Below, piece by piece: positions 24,393 through 37,236 of a stretch of DNA of 64,000 nucleotides; the first letter of the stretch is position 1, and every line of letters begins with the position of its first letter. The DNA comes from Hormiphora californensis. Taxonomy: Eukaryota; Ctenophora; Tentaculata; Cydippida; Pleurobrachiidae. Position numbers and translations under genes: made by a program. The DNA lies in assembly GCA_020137815.1 (NCBI GenBank), contig CM035357.1:5712616-5776615 (forward strand), written 5' to 3'. Under the pieces are notes generated by a model that ran no database searches, was not told the DNA's origin, and saw nothing but the letters and a program-made list of their open reading frames with translations.

Positions 24393-24842
24393 TCATTGCA
24401 TAACAGAGGCAGATAATAACTGTGTTTCCAAGTCCTTCACTTCGTCCTTGTGTCGTGTTGTCATCAGACCCAACTGAATCGGATACGCAGGGGCATTGGG
24501 CGAAACATAACTGCCCAACCCTCCCGCCATTTCGGCCTCAGCATGGGAATACTGAGGTTCCGCTAAATACTTCAGTCGCTTCTTGTGAGGTTTTGATCGC
24601 TCATGTTTTTCAAGATCTGTAGTGTTCATAAAATACCGATCACACGGCATACAGAAATTTTCACCCTTGCCGACTTTATCCAAATCTCGTTTCCCTTCCA
24701 AGGCTTTGAGAATGCTGGGAGTGGCTTTGATCATAGTTGTGGATATTTGATCAACGTCTTGTGTCCGCCTCTTTGTACTATGAGCTTTCTTGTGGTCTAG
24801 GACTCGGTGATGATGCCTCTTTTTGGCGTAATGTCCTCCCAT
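24393..24842 (-). CDS. ZNF593: ZNF593/Bud20-like C2H2 zinc finger protein
   Basis: Single exon, 149 aa. The basic N-terminus MGGHYAKKRHHHR is followed by a finger FCMPCDRYFMNTTDLEKHERSKPHKKR (Cys2-His2). This fits ZNF593/Bud20, a shuttling factor for pre-60S ribosome export. A plausible 3' splice site TTGATTTTAG ends one base before the ATG, suggesting a 5' leader or trans-splice. The stop is only 120 bp from the MAP2K start on the same strand. Confidence 0.9.
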   Translation of the reverse strand: MGGHYAKKRHHHRVLDHKKAHSTKRRTQDVDQISTTMIKATPSILKALEGKRDLDKVGKGENFCMPCDRYFMNTTDLEKHERSKPHKKRLKYLAEPQYSHAEAEMAGGLGSYVSPNAPAYPIQLGLMTTRHKDEVKDLETQLLSASVMQ

Positions 24843-25172
24843 GCTAAAATCAAGTGAAAGCTAGTTAGCAAATATATCAGTGAACTCCTGTTATCTGTAT
24901 CATCGTCCTATATAGTCAAATAATGCAAGAAGAGCACCATGGGACTGCCGACTGGCAAAAGTGAATTCAAAACGCTCAGAAAAAAATGTAACAAAAAACT
25001 TTAGCTTTGCTTATTTTATTTTGGGTTGTGACTTTTTATTATTGGGGTTGTGCGGCGTGCGCGGCGTTTTCTGTTCGCGCGCCGCGGTTACATTTTGCGC
25101 GCCACTTTTTGTGACGTCATCGAGCTCCATCATTTAATTTGAGCTGTCCAGTGTCCACCTTCACTTCACCCG

Positions 25173-25778
25173 TCAGAAGTTCCAAATTGGAGAACAAATG
25201 TGCCAGTGTGCGACTGCAAGTGAGTGAACTAACGATGCGTGAAATAAAGATTTTATGAAGGAGCACCCAAAATAAATATCATTGATTTTAGGTTTAGTAG
25301 GTCTCATCCTTGATATATCCTTGATAATTTCAATCCCATCCGCCACATCCCAATACATATCATTGATTTGACGACACTCCACACTCCCTATCATATCAGA
25401 TAGCATTCTCGAATTCTCTCGTGTCGTATATTATGTTGCCATGGTTTCTTATGTAAAGTAAAACATAGATATTCGGATACCCTGCTGCCAGGACCCTCTT
25501 TCTTTGCATGTGATTCAATTTTCGGACCTTAGCCTCGGTCTCAGATAGGCTTAAAATAGAACTAGCACATACTTTTGCCTTTGATTCTCTTTGTACTTCC
25601 GTGCAATAAGAATCAGATTTACAAATTTGTACAGAGCTCTGTGACTGTACTTCATGAGAGGGCAACATTCCCGGTTGCCATGGATCTCGATAAGTTAATG
25701 TAATACTCATTCTCCATCTCCTTTAGTAATGTGACTCAACTCATCTACTGAGCCTTTGGATCTACACTTCACAGCCAT
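25173..25778 (-). CDS. overlapping ORFs, unknown product
   Basis: Three ORFs overlap head to tail: 25707-25778 (23 aa), 25396-25710 (104 aa, start ATGA overlapping the previous TGA), 25173-25406 (77 aa). The second ends ATC TGA T and the third frame is open straight through, so a +1 step at that UGA would join FENAI to DMIGSVECRQ. I do not recognise a family. Either a small polycistronic message, a gene with frame errors, or a fortuitous set. It starts 82 bp from the divergent gene at 25861. Confidence 0.4.
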
Positions 25779-25860
25779 TATTTTGATTTAGCTATTCGAT
25801 TTTGTAGACCACTTGCTCTGTACAAACTCCTGAATTCATGTTCTTTCCTAGCTAGCCACC

Positions 25861-26546
25861 ATGAGAGAGCTAAATATGGATACCCAGCGCCAGAACTTCT
25901 GGAAGGAATCAATCAACAACGAAGTGACGATCAGAAACAGGTGGTTTCAACAGCACATGAGCACAGGATTCAGTGAACCATCGGAACAGACAAAACCCCG
26001 GAAAGTCATCAAGGTAAGCAATGAACACACTTCCCTGCCCCTTCTCCAACCCCTCAATCATTTGTTATGTTCTAACCCTCTAACGCCCGAAATACAGTCT
26101 AGCTAGACAATCAATCATACAAAAGGCACCATGAAACTCCACATTTAATCACAATCTATAAAAAACTGACTAACCAAACTTCTTCTATCTAGGTGCAGCC
26201 TCTCCAGATGAAGGCACTTCCTGTTCTAGAGAAAGAAGCCCCAGCCACCGTACTTCCTACCGTCGAGGTCCCTGCTAAATCCGAGACTGAGATGAGAGTC
26301 GCCTCTGCTACAACCAAACAGCTCCTCTACACTGGACTGAGTGCCGAGGGAGAGGGAAGGAAGGCGTATCTAGTTCAGAGGCGGTGCAAAAACCCCGAAG
26401 ACAAGTTTCAGTTCCCCTTGACCAGTGCTCTAGAGGTAGGGTGGAAGATTAGGGAAGTGGGCAAGAAGGGAGAGGGAAAACCGGCACAATTCGGACGGTC
26501 CAGGATAGTTCAAGATACTTTCTTCAGAACGAATGGGTGCTTCTAA
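25861..26546 (+). CDS. sperm microtubule inner protein 1-like (ATP6V1FNB-like)
   Basis: Exons 25861-26013 and 26193-26546, 168 aa, phase 0. The N-terminus has QRQNFWKESINNEV; the C-terminus has VGWKIREV and GRSRIVQDTFFRTNGCF. The length (human protein about 171 aa) and the C-terminal R-x-F-Y/F-R-x-N-G-x-F type motif resemble SPMIP1/ATP6V1FNB, a protein of the sperm axonemal microtubule lumen. The resemblance is from memory, hence moderate confidence. Start has CCACC before ATG; TTTCCTAG lies 9 nt upstream. Confidence 0.55.
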
Positions 26547-27245
26547 ATTCGTGACAAGCTCTTGAGATTGTAGGCGTGACATGAGATATGACTGTAGGAT
26601 ATTTTAAATTTGAACCTGTTGAGTATGTAAATAAGTCAGTGTTTTATAAATTGAACTAATTCACACTATATACAAATGGGTTTCCAATTCCATATTGTTT
26701 GGCCAACGCCAGCAGCACAAAACCAGAAAAAAGAAATGTAGATTGATATAGCGATTCATCGATATCTCGTTTTTGATTTCCCATTCTCATTTCACGCACA
26801 CCTAAAGTTTCATAGTGTTTCAGAGACTGAATTGAAACAAACAATCGGTTTTATTTGGAACCGCAAAAAAACACTTGCTCTGCAGTGTCTTACCCACAAA
26901 AACACATGCTTCTCTCACACAGATAATCCCCCGCGGGGGGATGTCGTCCTAACATATGTTTCAGTTTCAAAGATCCCAGACCCCAATGTTAAAGTTTTCT
27001 AGTAGTTTAGTAAATCACGACTTCATCTGTACTGCCCGCAGTAGCAGCCCTAAAACAAGTCCCCCACAAACAAACAAACACACAGACACACGGACATTTT
27101 ATTTTGTGACATCCGCACACAAACAACTCACTGACAGACGAACCAAAACAATTCCCAAAGATGCAGTCTCTTCAGAGTCCCTCCCTATTATCTCATTAGA
27201 CAATCCCCCACATCAACACCCTATGTAACTGTGGATATCCTCAGA
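26547..27245. other. convergent spacer, no gene seen
   Basis: 3' flanks of the gene at 25861-26546 (+) and of RUNDC1 (-) meet here. TTTTATAAATTGAAC near 26640 and AAACAAACAAACACACAG near 27080 are low-complexity. No coding signal. Confidence 0.6.
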
Positions 27246-30200
27246 TCAGTATATGGGGGTTTCTGTATCCTCCGGAACATGGAACACCCGCAGTGCAACA
27301 TCTGTTGGCAAGTCAAACTTAATGTTGGATAACCGCTCTACTATCTTAATGGCGTCACTGAAACCTGAAATAGAAATTGTTTTGGAGGATTAGCTGGTCG
27401 GCACATATTGTGAAGAAAGGTATCTGGGATCAAGACGTCTCGTTTCCAATTCAACAGTTGATTCAGAATAAGTACAATTAAACTGACAAACAGCCACGTA
27501 CCATGTTTGGTCATGTAGCTCCAGGGTTCGAAGGCTGACTGTTGGAGTGTATCACAGTGGGCCAATACACGGAACCACTGTCCTAACATACCATCACTGA
27601 GTGGGGGTAGGGGTTAGAAAACATATTAAAACATCTCGGAAACCTAGACTGGGCCTAGAATACAATAAGGTGGCCAATAATGTGGTGGCCAATAATGTCT
27701 CTATTCTGCGAGGGAAGTTGAAACTACTCAAATAGTATCAAGTCTTTAAAATAAACAGCCTCGGATCGACAGCATATAAATACTGTTTTTTATTTGTATA
27801 ACACCGGCTGAAACCGTAATAACTTACTTGATGCCGTGTATTATGAGAGCTTTAAACTTCGCATCGCTACTTCTCTTGAAGGGTTCATGTGACTCCCTGA
27901 CTTTGTGTATACAACTCAGCAGGGATTGTTTGGTGTTGATCGATTGTCGCTGGATTCGCAGGCCAAAACTCTGTGATAGCTGGTACTGGGGTTGTTCCGT
28001 GAAGGATTTACCGTGCTGAGGGAGGGGTGGTGTGTTAGTTATCCAGTATTAACTGTAGGGAGGTGAGGCGTTCCCTGATTTGTGATTTCGAAACACCCTC
28101 CCCCATAAACAGGTGTACAGTGCACTTATCTATAAGGTGAGACGATGATTTGCAATAATCAGAGACCAAGGATGGGAGTTAGAAATGCCAGGTGCACTGC
28201 TAGAGATTAAATGAAAGACCAGTGGATACTGGATGGCCAGAAATATAGGTAGAAATTGAAAAAGCTTTTCCAATTTCTACCTATATCGCTGACTATCCAC
28301 TGGTCTCTAACATTGCAACTGCACAGCTGGTATTTCCAATCCTCGTCCTCCTTTTAAAACATCCCTCCCCTCCCAATTGAGAGTCGACACACTGAGAAGA
28401 TTTTAATGTATTTCTAATAGATCCCTCCCCCAGAAATTGTACAAACCTGTAGCCTATAGAACTCCACAAACAACAACCAGGGATGTACACCGTTCTTGTT
28501 GCTATGTCTGTTTGAAGAACTTGTACAACTAACTAAGGCCAGCCCCGAACTCTCCTTCTTGCCCAGACGGAGCCCATGGCCTAGTAGGACCCTGAGAGGT
28601 CCAGCTATCCTCTTTCGGACCATTTCTAACAGCAGCTCCTGTAATATAGAGGGTGTTAATAGTGACTAGGGTGTTGTTAGTGATATCATTGACAGCAAGA
28701 TATTATGGTAACAATTTGCTGTCACAACAATTTGCTGTCATGCGTTGATCTGAGCAGTGTAAATGTCCGTAACTTATTGGCAAACTTATGATTCCCCCGC
28801 CCCCCTTTGAAGTTTGAATGAGTGTTGCACCTGCTGTAACCGTATGAGCAAATGAGATGAAGCGATACATTATCCAAGTGTTATTTTCTCAGCAGGTGAG
28901 TAGGCTACCCCCTAGTAGTTAACACACAAGTATGACTATGAGAAAGTCCTACATTTACTTTGTTTTATCCTAGCTTTGTGTTTCCTTGGTTGACCCTCTT
29001 TCTCACCGCACCACGGTAAAGGAAGGTTAGAACAAGCTTTGTGTCCTAGTTTTGGGCTTTCTGTAACTGTGAGTTTTCAGAATCCCTCAATCCCAATGTT
29101 CTCTTTCCGGTATTCTTCTAGAAATGGTGTGAATAGACAATCATTTACCAGGCAGTGCCCCCCCCCCTGCGAAGATCTCTCAAAGTGGTCCCACTTCGCT
29201 ATTTGCTTCAAGCGGCTTTGTGATGTTAATTAGGGTAATGCAGCTAGTGTTTGTAGCCCCACTGCACGTGTTAAGCCATAATAGCATTCTTACCCAAATG
29301 AGCCTAGATTCTAGAATGAGGATATTATAGTTGGGGTGTTAGTTAGGAACGTTCATTCTCAAATCTTTCAGAGAGAATTTTTTGCTGATGTTTTGTAACT
29401 ACGTAGGGAGCACACGTCAAGAGTTCATCTCAAGCCGTGCCAAGATTTAGAAAACAGTGAATAATGACCAAGAGTACCTTTCTGGCGTCATTCGTTTTGT
29501 TTACCGATCGGTAACCCGCCTACAAAGGGCACTGTTACTCTTCAGAAAGTTCAAAAGCGCTCCCATCTTTACTTGCTCTAATAACCCTTCTTGAAAGAGG
29601 GTCGAGCAAGTCATTACGGGTCATTTAGCTCCGGTATATAACCTCTCCTCCCTAAAAGTTTATATATCTTGCCTCTGCTCGGACGAGTTTCTGTGTCTAA
29701 TAACTAACCTCCCAATTTTGTGTAAGATGATAATGTGAAACCGCTTTCTAACAGCTGATGACGCCTGGAATAGTTCAGCCGAAATCTTCTGATATAATTC
29801 ATCGTTTTCTTTAATCTTTTTCCAACTGTTTGTTTTTAGCTTCTGTCCAATCACCATATCCCCATTTTAGCACTGTTATGTCCAATACAACTGCAGACCC
29901 CCTGGATCTCTCCCTCTCCCTAGCCCAAAGAATACCTCTGATCATCTACGACACCCTGGCCACCCTCCTCATGCTCACCGGTAACTCAGCCGTCCTTTAC
30001 ACCTCCCTCCGATACAATGCAATCAGTCTGGATGAGGTGTCTCTTGTATTTGTCCAGAACCTCGCTATAGCTGACCTCCTGTTTGCTATAACGGTGATAT
30101 TTCCAATCTTGGTGACCCTAGTGGCAGACAGGTTCGTACTTGGTGGGGTGTGGTGTTTTATAAACTCTCAGATCTCCTTCATACCTTGGATCCTAAACTC

Positions 30201-31512
30201 TCTCCTAGTGCTAGCCATCAGTTCACACCGTGTTGCCGTGGCAACTAACCCTCTTCTCAGCCTGAAACTCAACCAGACCCAAGCCAGATATCTCTGTTTA
30301 GTTCTATGGTGTCTTGCCCTGTCAGTGCCCGGGATTCAGATAATATCAGGATCCGTATCCAGTTTCTCCCCAACCACTGCAAAGTGTGTCTCTTCCATTT
30401 ACAGCGATGAGGACACTGCAGACCTGTTTCTGTGGTACATAGTGGTAATTCTCTCTCTCACCCCACTTTGTTCTGTTATACTCCTAAACAGTGTCCTGGG
30501 AGTTATAGCGGTTCGAGCATCCAAATCAATGCGGGCAAGATCCCACTACAAGGGGGTTGTAATGGTGTGTGCGTTGTCTGGGTTGTTTGCTGTTAGTTGG
30601 TTACCCTGGGGTATCTCTACCATTCTCTCCCTAATTGGTCACCCAATTAACTACCCTTATATCAGTTTGTTAGGGTACCACATCACGTTTCTTAATGGTA
30701 TGGGTAACCCCATCCTGTACACCCTAACCAATAGAAGATTCGCCCGGTTCCTTCGTCAGCTCCTTTCTGTCAAGGTGTCTGAGTGGACCAAGTGGCAGAG
30801 TACCACCACTACAGGGAACACTAACACTGAGCAGAACAATAACAATCAGAGACAACTTCCAGCGTCTAGTAAGGGGGAAGAGATTGTAATTGTACCGGCT
30901 GAGTCGTGCAGTATTGAGCTGCATGCTGAGTCTGAATCAGAGGTATGATGGAAGATACTGACTGTAGTTTTGTGTGTGTTTGTGAATTGTGTGACTATTA
31001 TATCTGATGATTTCTAAAATCCAGAATTTTCATTTGTCGACTGCAACCCTACATCAACCAAAATTACATCTTGGATAACACAAACTGAGAATGTGATCCT
31101 ATCGGGAGAGAGACACTCACCTGAGAGACATCCTGTTTGCAACTGTACGCTCGAATCAGGTTGTCAACAGACTCCTCAAGTTTACGAACGTGACACCTAA
31201 AAAACAAAAGTTAACGAAACTGGATTGTGAAATCTTGATTCAAACTAACAAGGAAAGTTTGTATCCTGAATTTCATTTCACAAGGATATTTTCAAAACTG
31301 AATTTCTAATAGCAAGGAAAGTTTCTATACTGAATTTCTAATCACGAGTTATCCTGGACTCACATGAAGGTGGGTGGCTTGTCAGCCCGTTGCCAATGGC
31401 AACCAATAACACGTAGCGAGTTAATGACGAACACTTGGAACATAAGCAGGGTCTTCGATAGTAGCTCTATACTCTCCGTCTTGATGCTCTGTGAGGAGGA
31501 AGGAGTCATTGT

Positions 31513-31585
<73 letters not shown>

Positions 31586-32012
31586 AGAGGGGAGAGCAGA
31601 TCTCTATCTCTAGTAATAGATATCTCTCTCTCTCTCTTCTCTATCTGCTATCTCTCTATCTCTCTCCATTGCTCTCTTCTCTCTCTCTCTCTCCTCTTAT
31701 CCTCTCTCCTCCCTCCTCTGCTCTCTCTCCCAAGCCTAGTGCCTCTCGCTCTCCTCCGCTCTCCCTCTTTCCCTCCTCTCTCCCCCTCTTTTTATACTCA
31801 GCCTAAACTACGACAGACTAAACACACCACATGTTATTCAGTAGCAAGTATCGGGTGATCATCATCTGATACCAGATACACGGTCGGGGGAAGAACGCAG
31901 TTAAATTACAATGAAAAATAAGAAGGTCTTTCTTCCTGAGTACACAGCGGGTGTTTGTGAAATTCTATTGGCTATCATCCACGTCGATTGGCAAAAGAAA
32001 AGGAAAGCGAGC

Positions 32013-32093
<81 letters not shown>

Positions 32094-33070
32094 TAAAAGA
32101 TGACCGCAGGTGCAATGTGAGAAACACAGAATAATGGGATGGAGAGAGAGATTGAAAGCTATGAAATAAGCACATCTGGCGGTATATTGAACTGCACGGT
32201 CTGTGGAGCACGGGACCCTTTCAAAGACACAGGGCCCCTCAAAGAACGGGACCCCTCTAAAACACACAGGGCCCCTCAAAGACACATGGACCCCTCTAAA
32301 ACACACAGGCCCCTCAGAGAACGGGACCCCTCTAAAACAACCAGGGCCCCTCAGAGAGCTCCGTTATTTTATTATAAAGCCCCCCACAGAGAGAGGGACC
32401 ACACCATTATGCTAAACCTCCTTTATGTCTACATTCAATTTATCCCTAGGTTAAATTAAAAGGAAATATTATTTCCCGAGCTAGCTGGCGCCGAACTAAG
32501 CATCATAGAGTTATGGTCGATTGACTATCTCTATCACTATTGTAACCCAGCGTCCTCTCATCTAGAGTGAGCTGGTTAGGCATATTGTCAAATCGAAAGA
32601 TCTGTTGTTTACTCAGAAAACAAGACCTTATTGGTGTAATTGTGAACAAGAGCAAACCGGCCCCCCGCAGCATTGTGCAACAGGGGAAAAAACAATGAAA
32701 TAACTTTGCGATGGGACTAAATCTAAAAAAGCCGGTGAGATGGTGAGAATAAAGAATATGAGGGCCCAGATGGTGGGGGAACTGTTTTGTTCAAACCCGG
32801 GGAGGGATGGTCGAACAAGGCAACATCTAAAGAGGACGAGGGATAGTTGGGGTAACTTACCCATGGTAATATTACACAAACGCTGTGAGCTGGACAAGAG
32901 AACTGTGTGAGAGAGACTACGGAGGGGGGATGTGGTCTCAATATTCTTTATCCTCCCTCGCATCATTCATCTCTCTGTAAACACACACACGTATAGTATC
33001 ATTGCCACATGTGGCCCTTTCTGGGACTCTGTCCATACACAGCACAGTGGCAGTGCTCTCATTTCTCTAC

Positions 33071-33134
<64 letters not shown>

Positions 33135-36100
33135 TCTCTCTCTCACGCACTCTCGCTGTCTCTGTCTCACTCTCGGTGTCTGTGTCGCTATCTCTCTCAC
33201 TCTCTCCCTCCCCCCTTAGAATTGTAAAACCCTTATACTATTATTCGCAATATTCATTTCAAAGCCCAAAGATGACCAAACATGATATATTCAAATTTAG
33301 ACTGAGGGTAAAGTTCGTTATATATTCAGTGCGGGACCTTTGTTTTTCAATGACCTCTCTTACTAAGAGAGTCTCTTATTCGTCCTTTACCCCCTAATAT
33401 AAACATTAAACAGACAAACTCACACATAAACACTTGAACCACATGGAAAACCTGGCATACTATAGTACGGACAGAGAGCAAGGAGTAAGAGAGAAGAAAT
33501 AGTAGAATGAATTTGTTTCACAGTAAGACAGAGTGGAACAAGGCAAGAATGAATCGTGTAAGAAGGACGATGGAAAATCAATGAATCAATGAATTATAAA
33601 TCAAACTTCTTTCCTTCTCACCCGATTTTCGGGTCCCAAAATACTAGGCCTAGGTATATCGTCCAAATAATAACAAATGAATAAACACCAATAATACCTT
33701 AATACCGATATATAACGGAACCTTTAATTAACGAAATCAGTAAAAATTTCGTTAATTTTAGGTATCGTTAATTTAGGGTTCCGCTAAATTAATGTTCCTT
33801 TAATCAAAAATTGCTTTTTTTAGAGTAGCAAAAAAATAAAACCAAGTCATTGAATATAATGTCGACCATAGTCCATACGGGTCTTAAAACAATACTTTTC
33901 AGTAATTGTAGTTTGTAATGAGGCAAGCCCATGTTCTGTCCATTTACAGTAAAAAGGACCTTAATTTCCAACCCTCCCTGAACCAATGGTGACTGAAATG
34001 CATAAGGGTCTTGAACAACTGCCTCAAATTCACAACCGTGCTCAATTGCAAAGAATATTATTCTTGATATCTCAATAGGAACATAATTACCATTTTAACC
34101 CCATTTTAACCCAGTATTTGTGCTTTTTGTCAAAATTTGCTAACCCAAACCGATTTTCGTTAATTAAAGGTATGTTAATTAAAGGTACGCTAATAGGAGG
34201 TTCCGTTATATAGCGGTAATAAGGTAAATACCTTTGAGTTTTTAACAGCAGCAGGACCATGATGACCATGTGTTGCCTGTGTTTCCCCGTGTAGTGGGCA
34301 GTTGCACGTGCATCTTCTGATTTCATGAGAGAGGGCGTTGGGGGTGTTCCCTGTACCGTGTAGAAATTCAATAAACCTCTCCAGATCTTGAACCTGGCAA
34401 GGGGAGGGGGTTGATTAGGCCTACATATAGGGACTTGGCTATTATACCCGTATATACAGTGAGACTGAGATCGGTCTTTCTATCCTAGATTCTAGAATAT
34501 CCTTCTCAATTTAGGTTTATTATTCGAGAACAAGTCACAACAGACCAGCAAACTATATCTCTTAATATATGCCTACCTTTTCTACGCACAATGAGGCCAG
34601 CTGACGTGTCAAAACCAAATCAGAAAACACAGGCTACAATATATATCACGCCCTAATCTACTGATATGAAGGGGTAACCGTGGTTACCGAGGTTAAAATG
34701 TGCTACTGCCTTCTTAATTTGTTCTCAGGAATCCCTTTCCTACATTCGCCACACACAAATTAAAGGTAAAACCGTTACCAACTTGTTGAGTGAAGTAACA
34801 CTATGTTATGGAACCCTACCTGCATGGGTAGTCAGCTGATAAAGCATTTGTTCCTACCTGGGTAGTCAGCTGATAAAGCATCTGTTCCTTGGATCTGATG
34901 GGTGCCAGCATTTCCTGCACTGCCATCTCTACCTTGTCCTGTAGCTCGTCCGTCCTGAGATATAGTCATTGGTCAGAATGGCTTAGTGATAGGGAGGCAG
35001 ACTTGTGATCTTATGAGTTCATTCTTCATAGTAGAACATGGAAGAAAGGTGCAGAATCATTGGATTTCGGAACACCGACCGTGCATATAGGGAAAGGTGA
35101 AGGCGGATCTGAAAAGCGGCACTAAAGTCTGACTCTCGGTTTACTAACGTGCAGTTAGGGCCTGACTCGCAACAAATGAAGGTACTCACGGTACTATCGA
35201 CCCATAAAAAGTGGTACTCACGGTAGTCTGTAGAGTTCACTAATATCGATTTTCAGGTAACTCCGTAGCTGTTCCAATACCATCTTGTGTCGTCTGATTT
35301 GTTCATTTGTCTTGATCTCCGTTGACTGGGAAAGGGGAGTTTAGTTGGTGGGAAGACGGGGTGGGGAAGGGGGAAGGGGTAATTTAGTATCCCTAGCCCT
35401 GTGCTTTTTTATTTCCTCGTGTCACTGTCATATTTTAAGACCACCTCCCCTCAGTCAATAGAAGATGATGTATTGAAATGTTAACATTGTGCAACTCCCA
35501 CTTCATGCTCACACACCAATTTCCCCCTTCTCTCTTGACATATAAAGACACACACACAAAACCCCCGCCCCAATAGTATCAACCAGCCACGCAAGACACA
35601 CATCGTGTACACAACAACTGTGTCTAGAACATTCTAATAATGTATAGACCGTCTCTTAATATAACAGTAGCAGCAACAGCACTAGGGGAAAGGGGTAGCT
35701 CTAATCACCTGTCGTGCATAGAGCTCCAAATCCTTGAGTTGGAATTTCAGCTGAAAAATTAGTTCCTCATGCTTTGCTTTCTGTTCAGCGAGGCGCCGTT
35801 CAAACGAGCTGCATATCTGGGATACAGGAATCATATTTAACGCAGCAATACAAGTAAACAGTCGGAGTAGTAGTAGGAACTTAAGACAGTGTATTGAGTG
35901 TGTCGTGTGCAGCTGGTGGTTGTGCTCGTGAGGTCCTACAGACTCCATGCGTGCGCGGCGGTGTAGTGCTAAACAGCTGCACTTTTATCAGAAATGAAGC
36001 AGCGCGCGCGACGTTGTTTGTGCAAACAGTTTCTACGAAATGTGTGCCCAAACGGGTTCCGAGTCGGAGATAGCAGGCAAATTATATATATATATCACTG

Positions 36101-37166
36101 CGCTGGCAAGCGCAAAGGTGACCCCATCCATCCACCGAGAAAACTTTCCCCCAAAAACGGCCCGCTTGCTCACAGCGTATATATAGTTATTTCATACTTT
36201 TAGCCCATTTTGGCACTTTTTGACATGCCATAACTCCCGAACCGGAAGAGCTAGGAAGCTCTATCGATGGTAAAAATTTCAAGTGGCTAGCTCATTTTGT
36301 TCAAAAGTTATAACACCACCCCCAAAACAGAAAATTCAGTGTGGGGATAACTAGGTTGATACATACATACATACATACATAGATAGATGTATAGACGCTT
36401 TGTTACCTTCCGTTTGGTCCCAGTTTGAGACGAACCAGACATCGTACGAGCTTAAACCAAGCGGCATTCGACAGACAATTGTCTCGTGCATGTACCCATC
36501 TGGGTGGCGACTCTCCATCTTACCTATGACGCGCGCAATGACGTCACGAGTGACGTCATTGCGCGAGTTCGACTAACTTTTTTCAAACGCCTCTAGCACC
36601 CTGAAGACGTGTTCCGATTTCTGATTTGACGAAAAATCGTTACCGGCAAATCGTCTGAACTTTCAGATACTTTGTAGCGAATTTTCGAAGCTTATCATTT
36701 CGAGCCCTTAAATCGCGTCGGAAGTCAAAAATTTGACGAAAAATTCAGCAAATTGAACGTTTTTCGAGCAAAAACTCCCTTTCCTGACCACTGTGGTCAA
36801 TGAAACTTTACAAGCTCCTTTGGGGTATTGATTCAAAATATATCGTGATGCAATTACGTCGTTACGACGTCAATAATTACGTCAAATGACGTCATTATGA
36901 CGTCTAAAATACGATTTTCACAGAAATTCGTCTCGTTTCTCATATATAGCGCATCATTTCGACAATATTACATCATGAAATAATGTCATGCTGCGATTGG
37001 AAACCAAAAAGGGACCTAAATTAAGCCAAAAACTAATCGAAATTAGTTGGCGGGAAAGGTGACCCACTTACACCTTTGCCTGCTGCCGGGATCAGGGATA
37101 TAAGAGGTGAATATAATGGAATAAGACAGTGAAAGAGAGAGTGATAGAGAGTGAGAGAGAGAGAGG

Positions 37167-37236
<70 letters not shown>

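Noticed and set aside
25173-25710. Ornithine decarboxylase antizyme, because of the UGA +1 layout
   Set aside because: The conserved antizyme domain is absent in all frames; only the stop-site layout is similar.
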